A stretch of DNA of 64,000 bases from Bin80 sp965203305 (GCA_965203305.1 OZ241874.1:1054001-1118000); one strand, 5' to 3'; shown: positions 17,405-28,400, counted from the stretch's first letter. Notes: generated by a model from the sequence alone, not told the origin. Numbers and translations are program-made.

Positions 17405-18951
17405 TGGAGACGCTTTTCTTTTTTGCGGGAATATCGCTGTTGGTGTTCTTGTCAGTGCTACTTCTCCAGCGCAGGAACTGGTCCAAAGCCTTCAGGCAGT
17501 CAGAGAGAATCTCAGAGATTTTGGAGAGCAACTGGTCGGAAGATGCTGAAAGGTTGGGGAATACAGTTACGGATCGGTTTGACCGATTGGTGGCCCCTCC
17601 GCTAGATGATATTCGCAGATTCTCTAATGCTGCCCTGGTCACTGGCATTGGTGGTACAATGTTGATATTTTTCATAGAGGCAATAGTTTTTCTTTTGGCT
17701 CGCCCAGAAATTGAGTCACTCCCGTCACCGGAGGTGGTAGGAATGATTATCAGCGGTGCCATTGCGTTACTTTCCAGCTTGCTTGGAGTTGTTGTACATC
17801 TCCTTATTTCACTGACAATACTAGGCGAGGCGCAAGATAGGGTAACTCAGGCGGAAGGTGGAATAGTTGAGGCGTTAACTAAGCACTTACCCCCTCCCCC
17901 ACCAGACCCTGATTTTGTCAGGGCACTTGAAAGATTCTTTGAAAGACAGGATACCTTAAATTCTTTAATACAGGATGCGATGGAGTTTATGATTTCCTCA
18001 GTAGGTGGTGCCATAGAAAAACAACAGACATCTGTTGAGAACATGGAGAGGAATATTGAAGAATTGACAGGAGAATTAAAGAAGCTCCCAGGGGAGATTA
18101 TTGAATCACTCAAGGTAAATGAAGCCTTTAATGAGGTGGCAGACAGTTATATAGTGTCTGTCCGAAAATTCACAGCAACCCTCAATACGGGGGATTCCAG
18201 AGGCATTTTGCCCCACAGCGTCATGTATGGAGCGATTCAGATGCTCGTTCGCTATGAGAGATTCGGGGAAATCTTGCACGAAGATTGCGTGTTTATGGAC
18301 GCTGTTCGGGGATTTCATGCTCCAATCCGCCAAAGGGCTTCCATCTTCGTCAGGAAAAATACTCGAAAATATCTCCAAAAACCCCTCATGCGCTCTCTAA
18401 ACGGCATATATTGGCGATATTCTGAATTTTCGGACAGACACTATATAGAGAAGTTGAGCAACCGAATGAGCAATCTCTTTGAAGCTTTTCTTAAGGAGCT
18501 GAAGGATACGATTATACAAAACCAGGAGGAGGTAAAAAATTGGCTTTATAATCAGGTTCATCCAGAAATGAGCAAGATTTTCGAGGACCTGGAGAAGACG
18601 GTAGATAAGACTATTAAGGTGCCCTTGGAAGATATGTCTGACGCGTTAAATAATACAGCACATGAGATGCCCAAGGCCAAAGAGGCGGCAAAGAATTTTG
18701 TTTTGCAGCTTAAAGCCTCCGAGGAAATACTCGAAAGTATTGCTGGAAAATTGGAGAAATTCCCGGATAGTATTGATGAGACTGTATCCAGAACTACTTC
18801 CCAAACGCTAAAGCCACTAGTTGATCAGACAGAAAAATTCAACGAGTATGTTCAGAGAGCTCACAAGAAGAGTTCGGACACTATTGAAGGTCTGGTAAAT
18901 CTTATCAAAAAACTGATTGAGGAAATTGAATTTGTTGAGTCAAAAAAATAA
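17404..18951 (+). CDS. MotA/ExbB/ZorA-like channel protein with coiled-coil tail, module A
   Basis: 515 aa. TM1 is at residues 4-21. After a cytoplasmic stretch with FDRLVAPPLDDIRRFSN come TM2 (about 77-99, VTGIGGTMLIFF, matching the GLxGTxxG element of TolQ/ExbB/MotA) and TM3 (about 111-140, SGAIALLSSLLGVVVHLL, matching the AL.TS..GL element). The remaining about 370 residues are charged and coiled-coil-like, as in ZorA, whose tail projects into the cytoplasm. Residues about 251-346 are encoded by a MITE that entered in frame; the module B paralogue lacks this segment. Its stop overlaps the MotB-like ATG (TAATG), the usual stator gene arrangement. It is inferred to form an ion-driven motor with the next gene product. 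Confidence 0.72.
   Translation: METLFFFAGISLLVFLSVLLLQRRNWSKAFRQSERISEILESNWSEDAERLGNTVTDRFDRLVAPPLDDIRRFSNAALVTGIGGTMLIFFIEAIVFLLARPEIESLPSPEVVGMIISGAIALLSSLLGVVVHLLISLTILGEAQDRVTQAEGGIVEALTKHLPPPPPDPDFVRALERFFERQDTLNSLIQDAMEFMISSVGGAIEKQQTSVENMERNIEELTGELKKLPGEIIESLKVNEAFNEVADSYIVSVRKFTATLNTGDSRGILPHSVMYGAIQMLVRYERFGEILHEDCVFMDAVRGFHAPIRQRASIFVRKNTRKYLQKPLMRSLNGIYWRYSEFSDRHYIEKLSNRMSNLFEAFLKELKDTIIQNQEEVKNWLYNQVHPEMSKIFEDLEKTVDKTIKVPLEDMSDALNNTAHEMPKAKEAAKNFVLQLKASEEILESIAGKLEKFPDSIDETVSRTTSQTLKPLVDQTEKFNEYVQRAHKKSSDTIEGLVNLIKKLIEEIEFVESKK
18154..18441. mobile_element. MITE (288 bp) inserted in frame inside the module A MotA-like gene
   Basis: The ends are a perfect 19-bp inverted repeat, GTGTCTGTCCGAAAATTCA, and the flanks carry TATATA on both sides (18148-18153 and 18442-18447), which fits a 6-bp target duplication. 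A nearly identical element lies at 57926-58212 flanked by TAGATA on both sides. 288 + 6 = 294 bp, a multiple of three, and the copy has no stop in the host frame, so it adds 98 codons to the protein. It encodes no transposase. Confidence 0.85.
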
Positions 18952-19550
18952 TGAAGCGGCACCGGACCCAGATTACAGTATGGCCTGCCATCACAGATCT
19001 GATGACTTCCATCGTGGTAATCGGGGTTCTTATAGGTATCATTGGATACGCCAGTCTTGTTGGTCTGGAAGAAAAGGTCAGAGAGCTGGAAGTGAAAGTT
19101 GATACGCTACGAAATACAATTGAAAGACAGAGCATATACATAAAGGCACTGGAAGACAGTATTGCCGAAATCCAAGGAAAGGGGCTTGGGAGTCCCAGTT
19201 GCTTGGGTCTCGTCAGGCGCGGGAATCCGAAGCCACTCATGACCATTCATGCTTTACCTGATGGTGTCTACTCCATCAGTATCCACAGGCCGATGTCTTA
19301 CATAGAAGGGGATTTTGGTGCAGTAGAAGAGTATGTAAATGCAATTCCAGATGGGAGGATCGTCGCAAGTCAAATGACTGCCCATGCCAGGGAAATTTAC
19401 CAATTGATTCCAGAACTTACCCCACAAAAGTGCATCTTCTATGTGCGTCTGGAAAATCACGATAGTGTTAGTAAGTCATCACTTAGATCCAGGTGGACCG
19501 ATGACTTGGAACGATACTTTGGGCTCACCAACCCCAGCATCCGGTGGTAG
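18951..19550 (+). CDS. MotB/ZorB-like protein without OmpA domain, module A
   Basis: 199 aa. The N-terminus RHRTQITVWPAITDLMTS, with a single TM at residues 11-34, matches the MotB/ZorB/ExbD pattern, and Asp16 in TDLMT aligns with the channel aspartate of MotB (DFMT). A short coiled coil follows (about residues 38-75). The periplasmic domain (about 80-199) is not OmpA-like: it carries SCLGLVRRGNPKPLMTIHA and ends GLTNPSIRW. The same domain is found in the protein at 33333 in module B. Lacking an OmpA domain, it would need another way to anchor to the wall. It overlaps the MotA-like gene by one base. Confidence 0.7.
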   Translation: MKRHRTQITVWPAITDLMTSIVVIGVLIGIIGYASLVGLEEKVRELEVKVDTLRNTIERQSIYIKALEDSIAEIQGKGLGSPSCLGLVRRGNPKPLMTIHALPDGVYSISIHRPMSYIEGDFGAVEEYVNAIPDGRIVASQMTAHAREIYQLIPELTPQKCIFYVRLENHDSVSKSSLRSRWTDDLERYFGLTNPSIRW

Positions 19551-19597
19551 CAACTCTGTAATTATCTCAAAAATTTCTCTATGCCGCCCGTCCGTAT

Positions 19598-19626
19598 TTG
19601 TAAAATGCGTTACATTTTCGTATCAT
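19598..19626 (+). promoter_or_regulatory. Sigma70-like promoter of module B
   Basis: TTGTAA (19598-19603), a 17-base spacer and TATCAT (19621-19626). The element matches the block at 9723-9751 almost exactly, although the flanking sequences have diverged. It lies 37 nt ahead of the ATG at 19663 and about 48 nt after the stop of the module A MotB-like gene, so module B is probably transcribed on its own. Confidence 0.55.
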
Positions 19627-19662
19627 TGGGGATCATTGTAGTTAAAATCCTACCGGATATAT

Positions 19663-20268
19663 ATGACCATTCTTCGGTACCAGTCACGGGAAGACGCTTC
19701 TAGTGAGTGTCTCTTTTCAGGAGATTCTGACGTTGAAAGTAGTCAACAAGTGAGATATAAAGGTGCCTCGGCCACCCCCACTCACTTTTGCCCCCCCCCC
19801 CCATTTTTTCGTGGTTCCGCCGTTTTAGTGCTGGTACTTGCCTGTGCCGGTTGCACTGGGCCTGACGGGTCTCTTGCCTATTCTGAGGTATGTGAGAGGG
19901 GAATTTTTCCAGGTATGCTTCCCCTCTGGTTTGATTTATTTCTCCAGTCGTTTATAGTTGGATTTACGGTAGCATCTATCGTTAGCATAATCTTGTACCG
20001 AATCCAGCTTGGAAGGCTGAGGGGGAGAGATATCACAAGTTATGTGAATAAACCTCCTTCGCTTCCATTTTTCGCCATTCCGGCTGTGTGCTTAATTCTC
20101 GTAGTCTCGCCCCTTTTATTTGCCCTTCTATTTCTGGGTGAGGATTGCTTTTACGTATACAAATGGTCCATTATCGTAGGAATGTGGGTAGGGGGTTTTA
20201 GCGGATGGGCCCTCGTTTTCCAAGCTTATTTTCAAAGCGGAATTAAAAAAATTCGGAGAATTCCGTGA
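19663..20268 (+). CDS. Small multi-span membrane protein, module B (in frame through C12)
   Basis: 201 aa. The first about 45 residues are polar and end in a four-proline stretch encoded by the twelve-C run at 19791-19802. Then comes FFRGSAVLVLVLACAGC, a signal-like core with a lipobox-like Cys, and three further hydrophobic segments (LFLQSFIVGFTVASIVSIIL, FAIPAVCLILVVSPLLFALL, WSIIVGMWVGGFSGWALVF). It is homologous to the module A gene at 9783 and sits 22 nt before the giant gene. A signal sequence starting 50 residues in is odd. The leader may be removed, or the leader may serve mainly as a switchable translation start. No known family is recognised. Confidence 0.62.
   Translation: MTILRYQSREDASSECLFSGDSDVESSQQVRYKGASATPTHFCPPPPFFRGSAVLVLVLACAGCTGPDGSLAYSEVCERGIFPGMLPLWFDLFLQSFIVGFTVASIVSIILYRIQLGRLRGRDITSYVNKPPSLPFFAIPAVCLILVVSPLLFALLFLGEDCFYVYKWSIIVGMWVGGFSGWALVFQAYFQSGIKKIRRIP
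19791..19802 (+). repeat. Poly-C tract (12 C), likely slippage site
   Basis: Twelve consecutive C at the same point of the small membrane-protein gene where module A has eight. At this length the ATG at 19663 is in frame with the membrane part of the protein. Confidence 0.75.
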
Positions 20269-20290
20269 CTAACTTGAGACTTTACTACAA

Positions 20291-23200
20291 ATGAAGAAAA
20301 ACAGTTTTGTTGCCTGTGGTGGGACAGGAGCCCATGTAATGTTGGCGATGGTGCGGTTGCATATATTGGGGTATCCGTTTGGATTTTTTACAAATAAAAG
20401 AGACGGTAAAAATTTCCCTGATTTATTCTTGGTAGATCAGGATTCACACCAGAATGCTACCGAAGAAATGGATGGAACGGGGGATAGCACTGCTTGGGGA
20501 GAGGTGCAAAAATTGATAAAAAAACATCCAGGGCGATACGCTCCCAGTGAAGTATTTGGATTTAAAAGGCTTCCAAACTACAAAATCGTCACTCCACTGC
20601 CGGTAGGACCAGATCGAAATTGGTATGATCGTCCGAATGATCACTTGGGAATGAGATTCCAAGCTTCGGATTTACTTGGCCTGATTACATCCCAAGAACA
20701 GCGAGAAATTACTTATTCCAGGGGTATGATGGCCTCACCTGCTGTCGGATCTCTGCTCTTCAGACTCAAAGAACACGATAAGAAAGATGGTGACAGCAAT
20801 AATGACAAGGACTATGACGAGCTGCTTCGTGACTGCCGAGGAAATGTAGTAATTTGTGGTTCATGTGTCGGTGGAACAGGCTCGTCCGTGGCCCCCACTC
20901 TGGCTCTTCGTTTGCATGAAGATGCCAAGGTTATGGCGGTATTGGTCCACCGATGGTTTTTCTTTGACGAGACCCAAGGAGACTTGAAAGCCAGAAATAA
21001 ATCAAAGATTCGCAATGTTAAGATGTGGGAGAATGCTTCTGGGGGGCTTGCCTATTCTGGTGAAAAATTAGCCGACAATGTAGCCACTGTTCTTGTGGGA
21101 GTCCCGGAATCAAAACTTGTCAAACGTATTTACGAAAAGGATAACAAGCAGTCAATTAAGAATTCATACAGCCACGTCATTGCCGCACTGGCCGGTATGC
21201 GCCATCTGTTAAATGACAAGGGGGCGGTTAAGCCAGGCTTATATGGACTGTCTGCATCTGATCCTTCAAGACTAACAGGAGATATACAACTAAGTGAGGG
21301 GTTACATTCTACGCTGAAAGATCTGGCTGGGCAAGCGCAATGTCTCACATATCTTTTAAAGATATACCAGGAGGCTCTCAGGGAGTACGAAAATCGTCAA
21401 TACAGGGGTCTAAGGAAGTGGATAAATTATGTTAACTGGGGGTCTTTCAATCCTCTCAAATTGGTGATTTGTGATTGGGTATACAAAGCCGTGAATGAGA
21501 ACGACTCGAAACTTGGGGCTGTTGCACGGCAGCTAAAAGTTATCCAGAACACATACGATGACCTTCTCAAGTGGCTCAGGGATTTAGAGATTGACTACGA
21601 CATATCTGAGGCAGAAAAAGGATTCCTGAATACCGAGCAGAATCACCTTGGAGAAACGAAGGAGAAGAGTTTACCTTCACCTAACTCACTTGAGGATAAG
21701 CGCAAAAACTTGGAGGAAGATGCAGGAATTATGGTGGGGAAAGAAGAGTATATCGCATTGGCTTTATTTGACTGGTTTGCAGATTGGGTCAGAAATTGGT
21801 GGAAAGCAAACAAGAGTCCTCAGGTAAGACGCAAATCTGAGGGAGCAAAGGGTTATTGGCCTCCTCCTTCATCCGAAGATCCGAAAGGAACAATCACATG
21901 GAGAGATCCCGGTATTTTAGGGGATGTGGAAGCAAACAATATTTCCTTGACTCTGGGAGACTACTCTAATGTAAGCGAGACTTCCCCCAATGGGTGGCCC
22001 CATCCGATTGCAACTCCCAGCCATTTCAAGTTTCAGATAGAACAAACAGACCCTATAGCAATCCGAAAACTGGAGATCCTCTTGGTTGGTCGTGCTCATG
22101 GGACATTAAGTTTGGAGCTTCTTGACAGAGACAGTAGAGACTCTGTATCGGTTGAGTATCTGGTTGCAAAAGAGTATCCAGACCTTGCCATATATTGCCT
22201 GGTGGATCAGAGCGAAAAGGTATATGGTTTCAGCTCTCCAGAGACGCTTCTGTGTCCCACACCGGATGCAAGCGATAAAGACTGGCAGAAGTTATGGAAT
22301 GAAATTTGTGGGAATTCGCGAACTGACTGGAAAAATTCTGAGAATTGGGGTGAGGCTACCAAAGCTAGGGATAGCATTTCCGCTTGGCTCAAGTGCTTGA
22401 AAGGCAAAATTCTGGACAACAATTGCTGGAAGGTTTTAGTCAACAAATTTGAGATAAACGAAAGTGGAACTGGCAATTTTGGGATCGCAGAATGGCTACC
22501 GTTATCTGATGGCAAAGGAAAAATTCGGATCCCTCTACCGGTACATGATAGTTCGGTCATGTCACCACTTCCAGATGGCTACAAATTTGTGGAATATGAT
22601 GGTCCTGATGACAAGGGAATCCATGATTACATCGGAGGTGAAGGATTTGACAGGGTTGAGGGTTATGAGCGCATTAGAAAATTGTCAGTTCCGGGTGAGG
22701 AACATAGTCAGAATATGATATGGGATGAACACCTGAATAAATTGCAGGAAGAAGAGAAAATTTTTGCATGGTGGGACGATAATGATCAGGTTTGGATCAT
22801 GAAGGACTTACAGGAAAAAACAATAATTCATATCAAAAACCTTAGAGTCATAGATGAAGACAGCATTCAAATTGATAGATGTATTCCCTTAATTCAGCGA
22901 CCGGTTCCCGGCTCGGATGTTAAGGAGGGTACATTCGTTTTTCCGGATCTTCCCCTTCTTCCAGAGTACATAAGTCTGGCTGAGGCTCCTCCAGACAGAA
23001 GAGAGGGAAGGCTGGTTGACAGCAACTGGAAAGGGATAGATGATATTTCTTCCTATGAACTGGATGAAAAGAATAATAAGGTTACATGGAGGTATCATGT
23101 TGCAGGGCGTACTGAGCGGATGGAAAAGGAGATCTTTTATGCTGGTATCACACCTGTTGAGGCTCACTGGATGGTCTGGCCCAACTTCAAAGCGAGTCCG

Positions 23201-25231
23201 TCGGAAAAGTCTCAATGGAGGGTTTACTACATTTATGAGCATTCCACGAGGGAGTCTCTGGAAGCTAGGCCGATAGTACTGAATGAACAGGGTAATCTCT
23301 CGCTGAGGAAGCGTTCAGCCGACAGGTTAGGCCCTGGTCGTGCTGTGGGATTTGATCCAGAGGGGGGAGTACACACGGGTGGGGCTCCTGTTGCCTTGTG
23401 TGCTTATGATCACGAGAAGGGAGAAAACTTGGGGATATATAAGGTCAGGTTGAATGAGCTTTCCAGAGCTGATTCTTCGTGGAAAATTGCGATAGATTTT
23501 GGGACTTCGCATACTGTGGCTGCGGTAGAAAACAGGGATGATCAGGATGGGGAGATGTGCAAGCCGATTTCTCTTGAGTCAGAATTAACGTCTGGTTCAA
23601 AAAAACTCTCGTTGCACATTAGCGAAAACTGGCCAAAAAATCCGGTAAAGAAATCCGAGATGAAGCTGGACTTGTGGAGACCGACCTATGTTGAAGTGGC
23701 TGGACAGTTGGAGCCTGTATTACGGTCAGATATCTGGTCGTTAGAGGTTCTTGATTGTGTGAATATCCCTACTGTCGAACAATCTTGGGCCCCGATGACT
23801 CATTACACCATTCTTCCCATTAGGCTGGAACGGCGAGATTCTGCGGAGCATACCGTATCTGGTTTTAAGTGGAGGATGTCAGAGAATCAGTTCAGTGACA
23901 AGCAGTACTGGTTGCAGAAGAAATATCTCGGAATGGCCCTTGAAATTTTTGTGGCAGATGTAGTCAGGAATAGAGGACAATTGCCGACAAAAATTCAGTT
24001 CACATTTACGTATCCGCTACGAGGTATAAGTAGTGGAGATACACGGAAGTATGAGAGAACAATCGAGGAGATTCTGGTGTGCAGTGAGAAAGATATAGGA
24101 TATGAGGTGATTCACGATCAAAGGTTGTACAGTGAGTCCCATGCTGCCGCACGAGGAACTGCTACTGGCGCAACTTTTCAGGTGAAACTTGTGGCAGATT
24201 TAGGTGGAGGGACGCTTGACACTTATATCTCCACCCCTGCTATAGGCAAGAAGGATGATCGATTCAAGAAGAAGGTTGCAGACAGTGCAAGATTAGGTGC
24301 TGATTTATTGCTCAGAATCCTGGCAGGCGGACATGAGAAGTATTTACCAGGTGCTGGTAGAGGGTGGGGCAAGGATCGTATAACTTGCCTGCAGAATTTG
24401 CGTGACTGGGTGCGTTCGGAGGGGACAGACAAGTTGTTTGGTGGTAAATCTTCAAATTGGGAATCAAAAGGTCTGGGATTACAGGGTTTTGAAGATCCAA
24501 GACTGGCTAATGATTCCAGAATACTGATTGACCGATATTTTCGAGTCATTGCTGATTTCCTCGCACGAAGTCTTGTCGCCTATGTCGCAAAAGATGTTTG
24601 GGAAAAAGATCTCGGTGAGCATGCTGGAGACTTGCAATTAGCTGTGCGTCTTCAAGGGAACGGATGGCGTCTATGGTATGGTAGCAGTGATTATGGCAAG
24701 ATTCAGGAGTACATTGAGGGATTGATTCAAGAACGTACCCAACATTTATGGGCAATGACAGACACGGATGTTTCCGAGCTTTCTAACCGCGAAGACTTGT
24801 GGCATAAACCCACAGGTAGCGAGGGTAACCTTCAACCCAAACTCGGACCAATTTGCCAAGCTGTGGGCGAATTCCATAAGCCAGAAGACATAGATGTCTA
24901 CAAATTTCCATTATCCGAGGTATTATTAAGGTCGCAGAGTGTAAAGGATAGCCGGAAATGGTTTGATGCACTTCCCTTCAAGGTCAAGAATCCTAAAGTT
25001 ACCAAGCTCGAAATCAAGAAATTCAACCCACCAATTTGTGTTCATTCTTTAGATGATTCGGATGAATCCATTAAAACGATTGAGGATCAGTACATGAGAT
25101 CAATTAATAATGGGCTTCGAGAAGGTGTAAATGGAGGTGAAAAATTGATCATTGGCGAAACCGTAGATGCACCCGTAGCAGCACTCATCTGGGAGAACTT
25201 ACTCAAGTCATCTAAATTCAGAGCGGATTAG
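20291..25231 (+). CDS. Giant tubulin/FtsZ-like plus Hsp70/actin-like fusion NTPase, module B
   Basis: 1646 aa, homologous along its whole length to the protein at 10393. The first glycine loop is SFVACGGTGAHVMLAMVRLH (residues 5-24). The tubulin-type signature loop is VICGSCVGGTGSSVAPTLA (about 187-205). The Hsp70/actin phosphate-1 motif IAIDFGTSHTVAAVEN starts near residue 1064, and phosphate-2, LVADLGGGTLDTYIS, near 1300. All nucleotide-contact motifs look intact, so both NTPase halves may be active. The linker of about 500 residues is conserved with module A. Blocks of this gene are almost identical at DNA level to the truncated paralogue at 25423 and to the decayed copy at 34384, while its relation to module A is more distant. 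Confidence 0.72.
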   Translation: MKKNSFVACGGTGAHVMLAMVRLHILGYPFGFFTNKRDGKNFPDLFLVDQDSHQNATEEMDGTGDSTAWGEVQKLIKKHPGRYAPSEVFGFKRLPNYKIVTPLPVGPDRNWYDRPNDHLGMRFQASDLLGLITSQEQREITYSRGMMASPAVGSLLFRLKEHDKKDGDSNNDKDYDELLRDCRGNVVICGSCVGGTGSSVAPTLALRLHEDAKVMAVLVHRWFFFDETQGDLKARNKSKIRNVKMWENASGGLAYSGEKLADNVATVLVGVPESKLVKRIYEKDNKQSIKNSYSHVIAALAGMRHLLNDKGAVKPGLYGLSASDPSRLTGDIQLSEGLHSTLKDLAGQAQCLTYLLKIYQEALREYENRQYRGLRKWINYVNWGSFNPLKLVICDWVYKAVNENDSKLGAVARQLKVIQNTYDDLLKWLRDLEIDYDISEAEKGFLNTEQNHLGETKEKSLPSPNSLEDKRKNLEEDAGIMVGKEEYIALALFDWFADWVRNWWKANKSPQVRRKSEGAKGYWPPPSSEDPKGTITWRDPGILGDVEANNISLTLGDYSNVSETSPNGWPHPIATPSHFKFQIEQTDPIAIRKLEILLVGRAHGTLSLELLDRDSRDSVSVEYLVAKEYPDLAIYCLVDQSEKVYGFSSPETLLCPTPDASDKDWQKLWNEICGNSRTDWKNSENWGEATKARDSISAWLKCLKGKILDNNCWKVLVNKFEINESGTGNFGIAEWLPLSDGKGKIRIPLPVHDSSVMSPLPDGYKFVEYDGPDDKGIHDYIGGEGFDRVEGYERIRKLSVPGEEHSQNMIWDEHLNKLQEEEKIFAWWDDNDQVWIMKDLQEKTIIHIKNLRVIDEDSIQIDRCIPLIQRPVPGSDVKEGTFVFPDLPLLPEYISLAEAPPDRREGRLVDSNWKGIDDISSYELDEKNNKVTWRYHVAGRTERMEKEIFYAGITPVEAHWMVWPNFKASPSEKSQWRVYYIYEHSTRESLEARPIVLNEQGNLSLRKRSADRLGPGRAVGFDPEGGVHTGGAPVALCAYDHEKGENLGIYKVRLNELSRADSSWKIAIDFGTSHTVAAVENRDDQDGEMCKPISLESELTSGSKKLSLHISENWPKNPVKKSEMKLDLWRPTYVEVAGQLEPVLRSDIWSLEVLDCVNIPTVEQSWAPMTHYTILPIRLERRDSAEHTVSGFKWRMSENQFSDKQYWLQKKYLGMALEIFVADVVRNRGQLPTKIQFTFTYPLRGISSGDTRKYERTIEEILVCSEKDIGYEVIHDQRLYSESHAAARGTATGATFQVKLVADLGGGTLDTYISTPAIGKKDDRFKKKVADSARLGADLLLRILAGGHEKYLPGAGRGWGKDRITCLQNLRDWVRSEGTDKLFGGKSSNWESKGLGLQGFEDPRLANDSRILIDRYFRVIADFLARSLVAYVAKDVWEKDLGEHAGDLQLAVRLQGNGWRLWYGSSDYGKIQEYIEGLIQERTQHLWAMTDTDVSELSNREDLWHKPTGSEGNLQPKLGPICQAVGEFHKPEDIDVYKFPLSEVLLRSQSVKDSRKWFDALPFKVKNPKVTKLEIKKFNPPICVHSLDDSDESIKTIEDQYMRSINNGLREGVNGGEKLIIGETVDAPVAALIWENLLKSSKFRAD

Positions 25232-25422
25232 AAGTTTTAAGACTGAAATCTCGACGCGCCTTTCATCGGACATTAAAAAGATCAGGCTACAGATGCAGGT
25301 TTGCAAGTCTGGGACTGATGTAGAGTAGTTGTCGTTTAGCTGGAATCCATTTCATGTCTTGGCACCTCTCTTTTGCCTATAACAACCAGTAGGCAATGGT
25401 CTGATAAAAAGTGAGAGTGTGA

Positions 25423-28400
25423 ATGCGTAAAAATTTATTGCAACACTTGGGTTTTCGCTTCAGGGAAAAAGAGGACCGCAAGCCCTTGGAACCCAAGTTA
25501 GGTGGATTATCGTCAATTGACGAATACGCATTGCAAATAGAGGAAAAAGATTCAATTGCGATACGAAAGCTGGAATTACTACTGGTCGGATGTGCACTCA
25601 GAGTCTTGAATTTGGAGAATTCTGAAATTCCATCTGCTGGTAGTGGGCGATCCGTGTCGGTTGATAGTTTGGTCTCAGAAGAGTTATTGATCTCGTCAAA
25701 GTACCGTCTTGTTCACCATAAGACAGGAAAAGTATACGGATTTACTTCTTCAAAGACATTCCTGTATCCTGTACCGGAAACAAGTGACCAGGACTGGCGA
25801 AAATTGTGGGAAGAAGTCAATGATTATGCATCAATTGACACTGATTGGCAAAAATCTGAAGACTGGAAGTACAGAGCCAAGAAAGCAAGATATTGCATTG
25901 CCGCTTGGCTCAAACGCTTGCAAGGAGAAGTCTCGGATAACAACTGCTGGAAAGTTTTAGTCCAAGAATTTGAAGTGAGGGAGAAGGGGAATGGCATTTT
26001 TGGGATTGCAGGATGGATTCCATTATCCAGCGGACAAGGAAAGATTCTGATCCCTCTGCCGGTGTACGGCGATTCAATCGGTATTTCTTTCTCCTACAGG
26101 GACGAGTTTGTCGAATACGACGATCCCGACGATGAAGAAATTTGTGATTACATACTTGGTTTTGATAAAGTCAGGGGCTATAAGCGCATCAGAGATTTAC
26201 CTGTTGTGGACTCAGACCATAATCAAAACATGATGTGGCGGGAGCACCTTGATAAGTTGCAAGAAAAACATCAGATATTTGCGTGGTGGAGTAATTCAGA
26301 TGGTAAGGAACTATGGATCATGAAGGATTTGCGAAAAAAAATAATAATCCACATCAAAAATCTTAGAGTCATAGATGAAGACAGCATTCAAATTGATAGA
26401 TGTATTCCCTTAATTCAGCGACCGGTTCCCGGCTCGGATGTCAAGCAGAATACATTCGTTTTTCCTGATCTCCCCCTTCTTCCAGAGTACATAAGTTTGG
26501 TTGAGGCTCCTCCAGACAGAAGAGAGGGAAGGCTGGTTGACAGCAACTGGAAAGGGATAGATGATATTTCTTCCTATGAACTGGATGAAAAGAATAATAA
26601 GGTTACATGGAGGTATCATGTTGCAGGGCGTACCGAGCCGGTGGAAAAGAAGATTGACTATACTGACATTACACCTGCTGAGGCTCACTGGATGGTCTGG
26701 CCCAACTTCAAAGCAGGCTCGTCGGAGAATTCTCAATGGAGGGCCTACTACATTTATGAGCACTCCACAAGGGAATCTCTGGAAGCTAAGCCGATAGTAC
26801 TGAATGAACAAGGCAGCCTCTTGATGGGGAAGCGTTCAACCGACAGTCTGGGGCCTGGTCGTGCTGTGGGATTTGACTCAGAAAAGGGAGTACACACGGG
26901 TGGGGCTCCTGTTGCCTTGTGTGCTTATGATCACGAGAAGGGAGAAAACTTGGGAATATATAAGGTCAGGTTGAAAGAGCTTCACAGAGCTGATTCTTCG
27001 TGGAAAATTGCGATAGATTTTGGGACTTCGCATACTGTGGCTGCAGTAGAAAACAGAGATGATCAGGATGGGGAGATGATGTGCAAACCGATCTCTATTG
27101 AGGCAGAATTAACATCTGGCTCAAGAAACCTCTCGTTGCATATCAGCGAAAACTGGCCAAGGGATTCGGTGGAGAAATCCGAGATGAAGCTGGACTTGTG
27201 GAGACCGACATATACAAGGGGAAGTGAAAAGAAGGAGCCTATATTACGGTCAGATATCTGGTCATTAGAGGCTATTGATTTTGTGAATATCCCCACTATT
27301 GAACAATCTTGGGCCCCGATGACTCATTATACCATTCCTCCCATGAGGCTGGAACGGAGGGATTCTGTGGAGCATATTGTATCTGGTTTTAAGGGGAAGA
27401 TGTCGGGGGATCAGTTCAGTGACAAGCAGTACTGGTTGCAGAAAAAATATCTCGGAATGGCTATTGAAATTCTTGTGGCGGATGTAGTCAGGGATAGAGG
27501 GAAACTGCCGACAAAAATTCAATTTACATTCACATATCCGCTAAGAGGGGTAAGCAGCGGGGATACCGAGAGGTATGAGAATTCAATCAGAGAGACTCTA
27601 GAGTGTAGCAGGAGAGATATGGGATATGAGGTAATCCAAGGTCAAGGGTTGCTATACAGCGAGTCTCATACTGCTGCAGATGCCGTGGGTGCGGGAAGAG
27701 CTTTTGAGGTAAAGCTTGTAGCAGATCTGAGTGGAGAAACGCTTGACACCTATATTTCCACCTCGGATGTAAGTGACAAGCATAATCGGTTCAAGGAAAA
27801 GGTTGCAGACAGTGCAAGATTAGGCACTGACATATTGCTCAAAATTTTGGCAGGCGGGCGAGAGAAGTATTTACCAGGTACCGACAGGGGGTGGGGAAAG
27901 GACGATATAACTTGTTTCCAGAATTTGCGAGACTGGGTGCGTTCGGAGGGGGCAGACAAATTGTTCGGTAATTACTCAAATTGGGAAGCAAAGGGAATAG
28001 GACTAAGGGGTTTTGAAGACCTAAGGTTTGCCAATGATTCCAGAATATTGATTGACCGATATTTTCGAGTCATTGCTGATTTCTTGGCGCGGAGCCTTGT
28101 TGCCTACACCAAAAAATATATATGGAATCGCTACTTGTCAAATGAGATTGTGAGGCATGAATTTGAAGACATAAAATTGATTATTAGTCCTGTGGGGAAT
28201 GGATGGCACCTATGGTATGGCAATAGCGAATATGATGAAATACAGCAAACGATTGTGGGTTGGATCAGAGAGCGTGCCAAGTGGCTATGGGAGAGAGCCG
28301 ATGTGAGTATGTGTGATCAGCCTTCTATCCTTGAAGATTTGTGGCATGAATCCGATAGAAATTCTATTTCCAAAGTTTATCCAATTTGTAATGCGGTAGG

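Noticed and set aside
18154..18441. Assigning the MITE to the IS630/mariner group because TA flanks the ends
   Set aside because: Both copies fit a 6-bp duplication (TATATA, TAGATA) better than a 2-bp one, so the family is left open.
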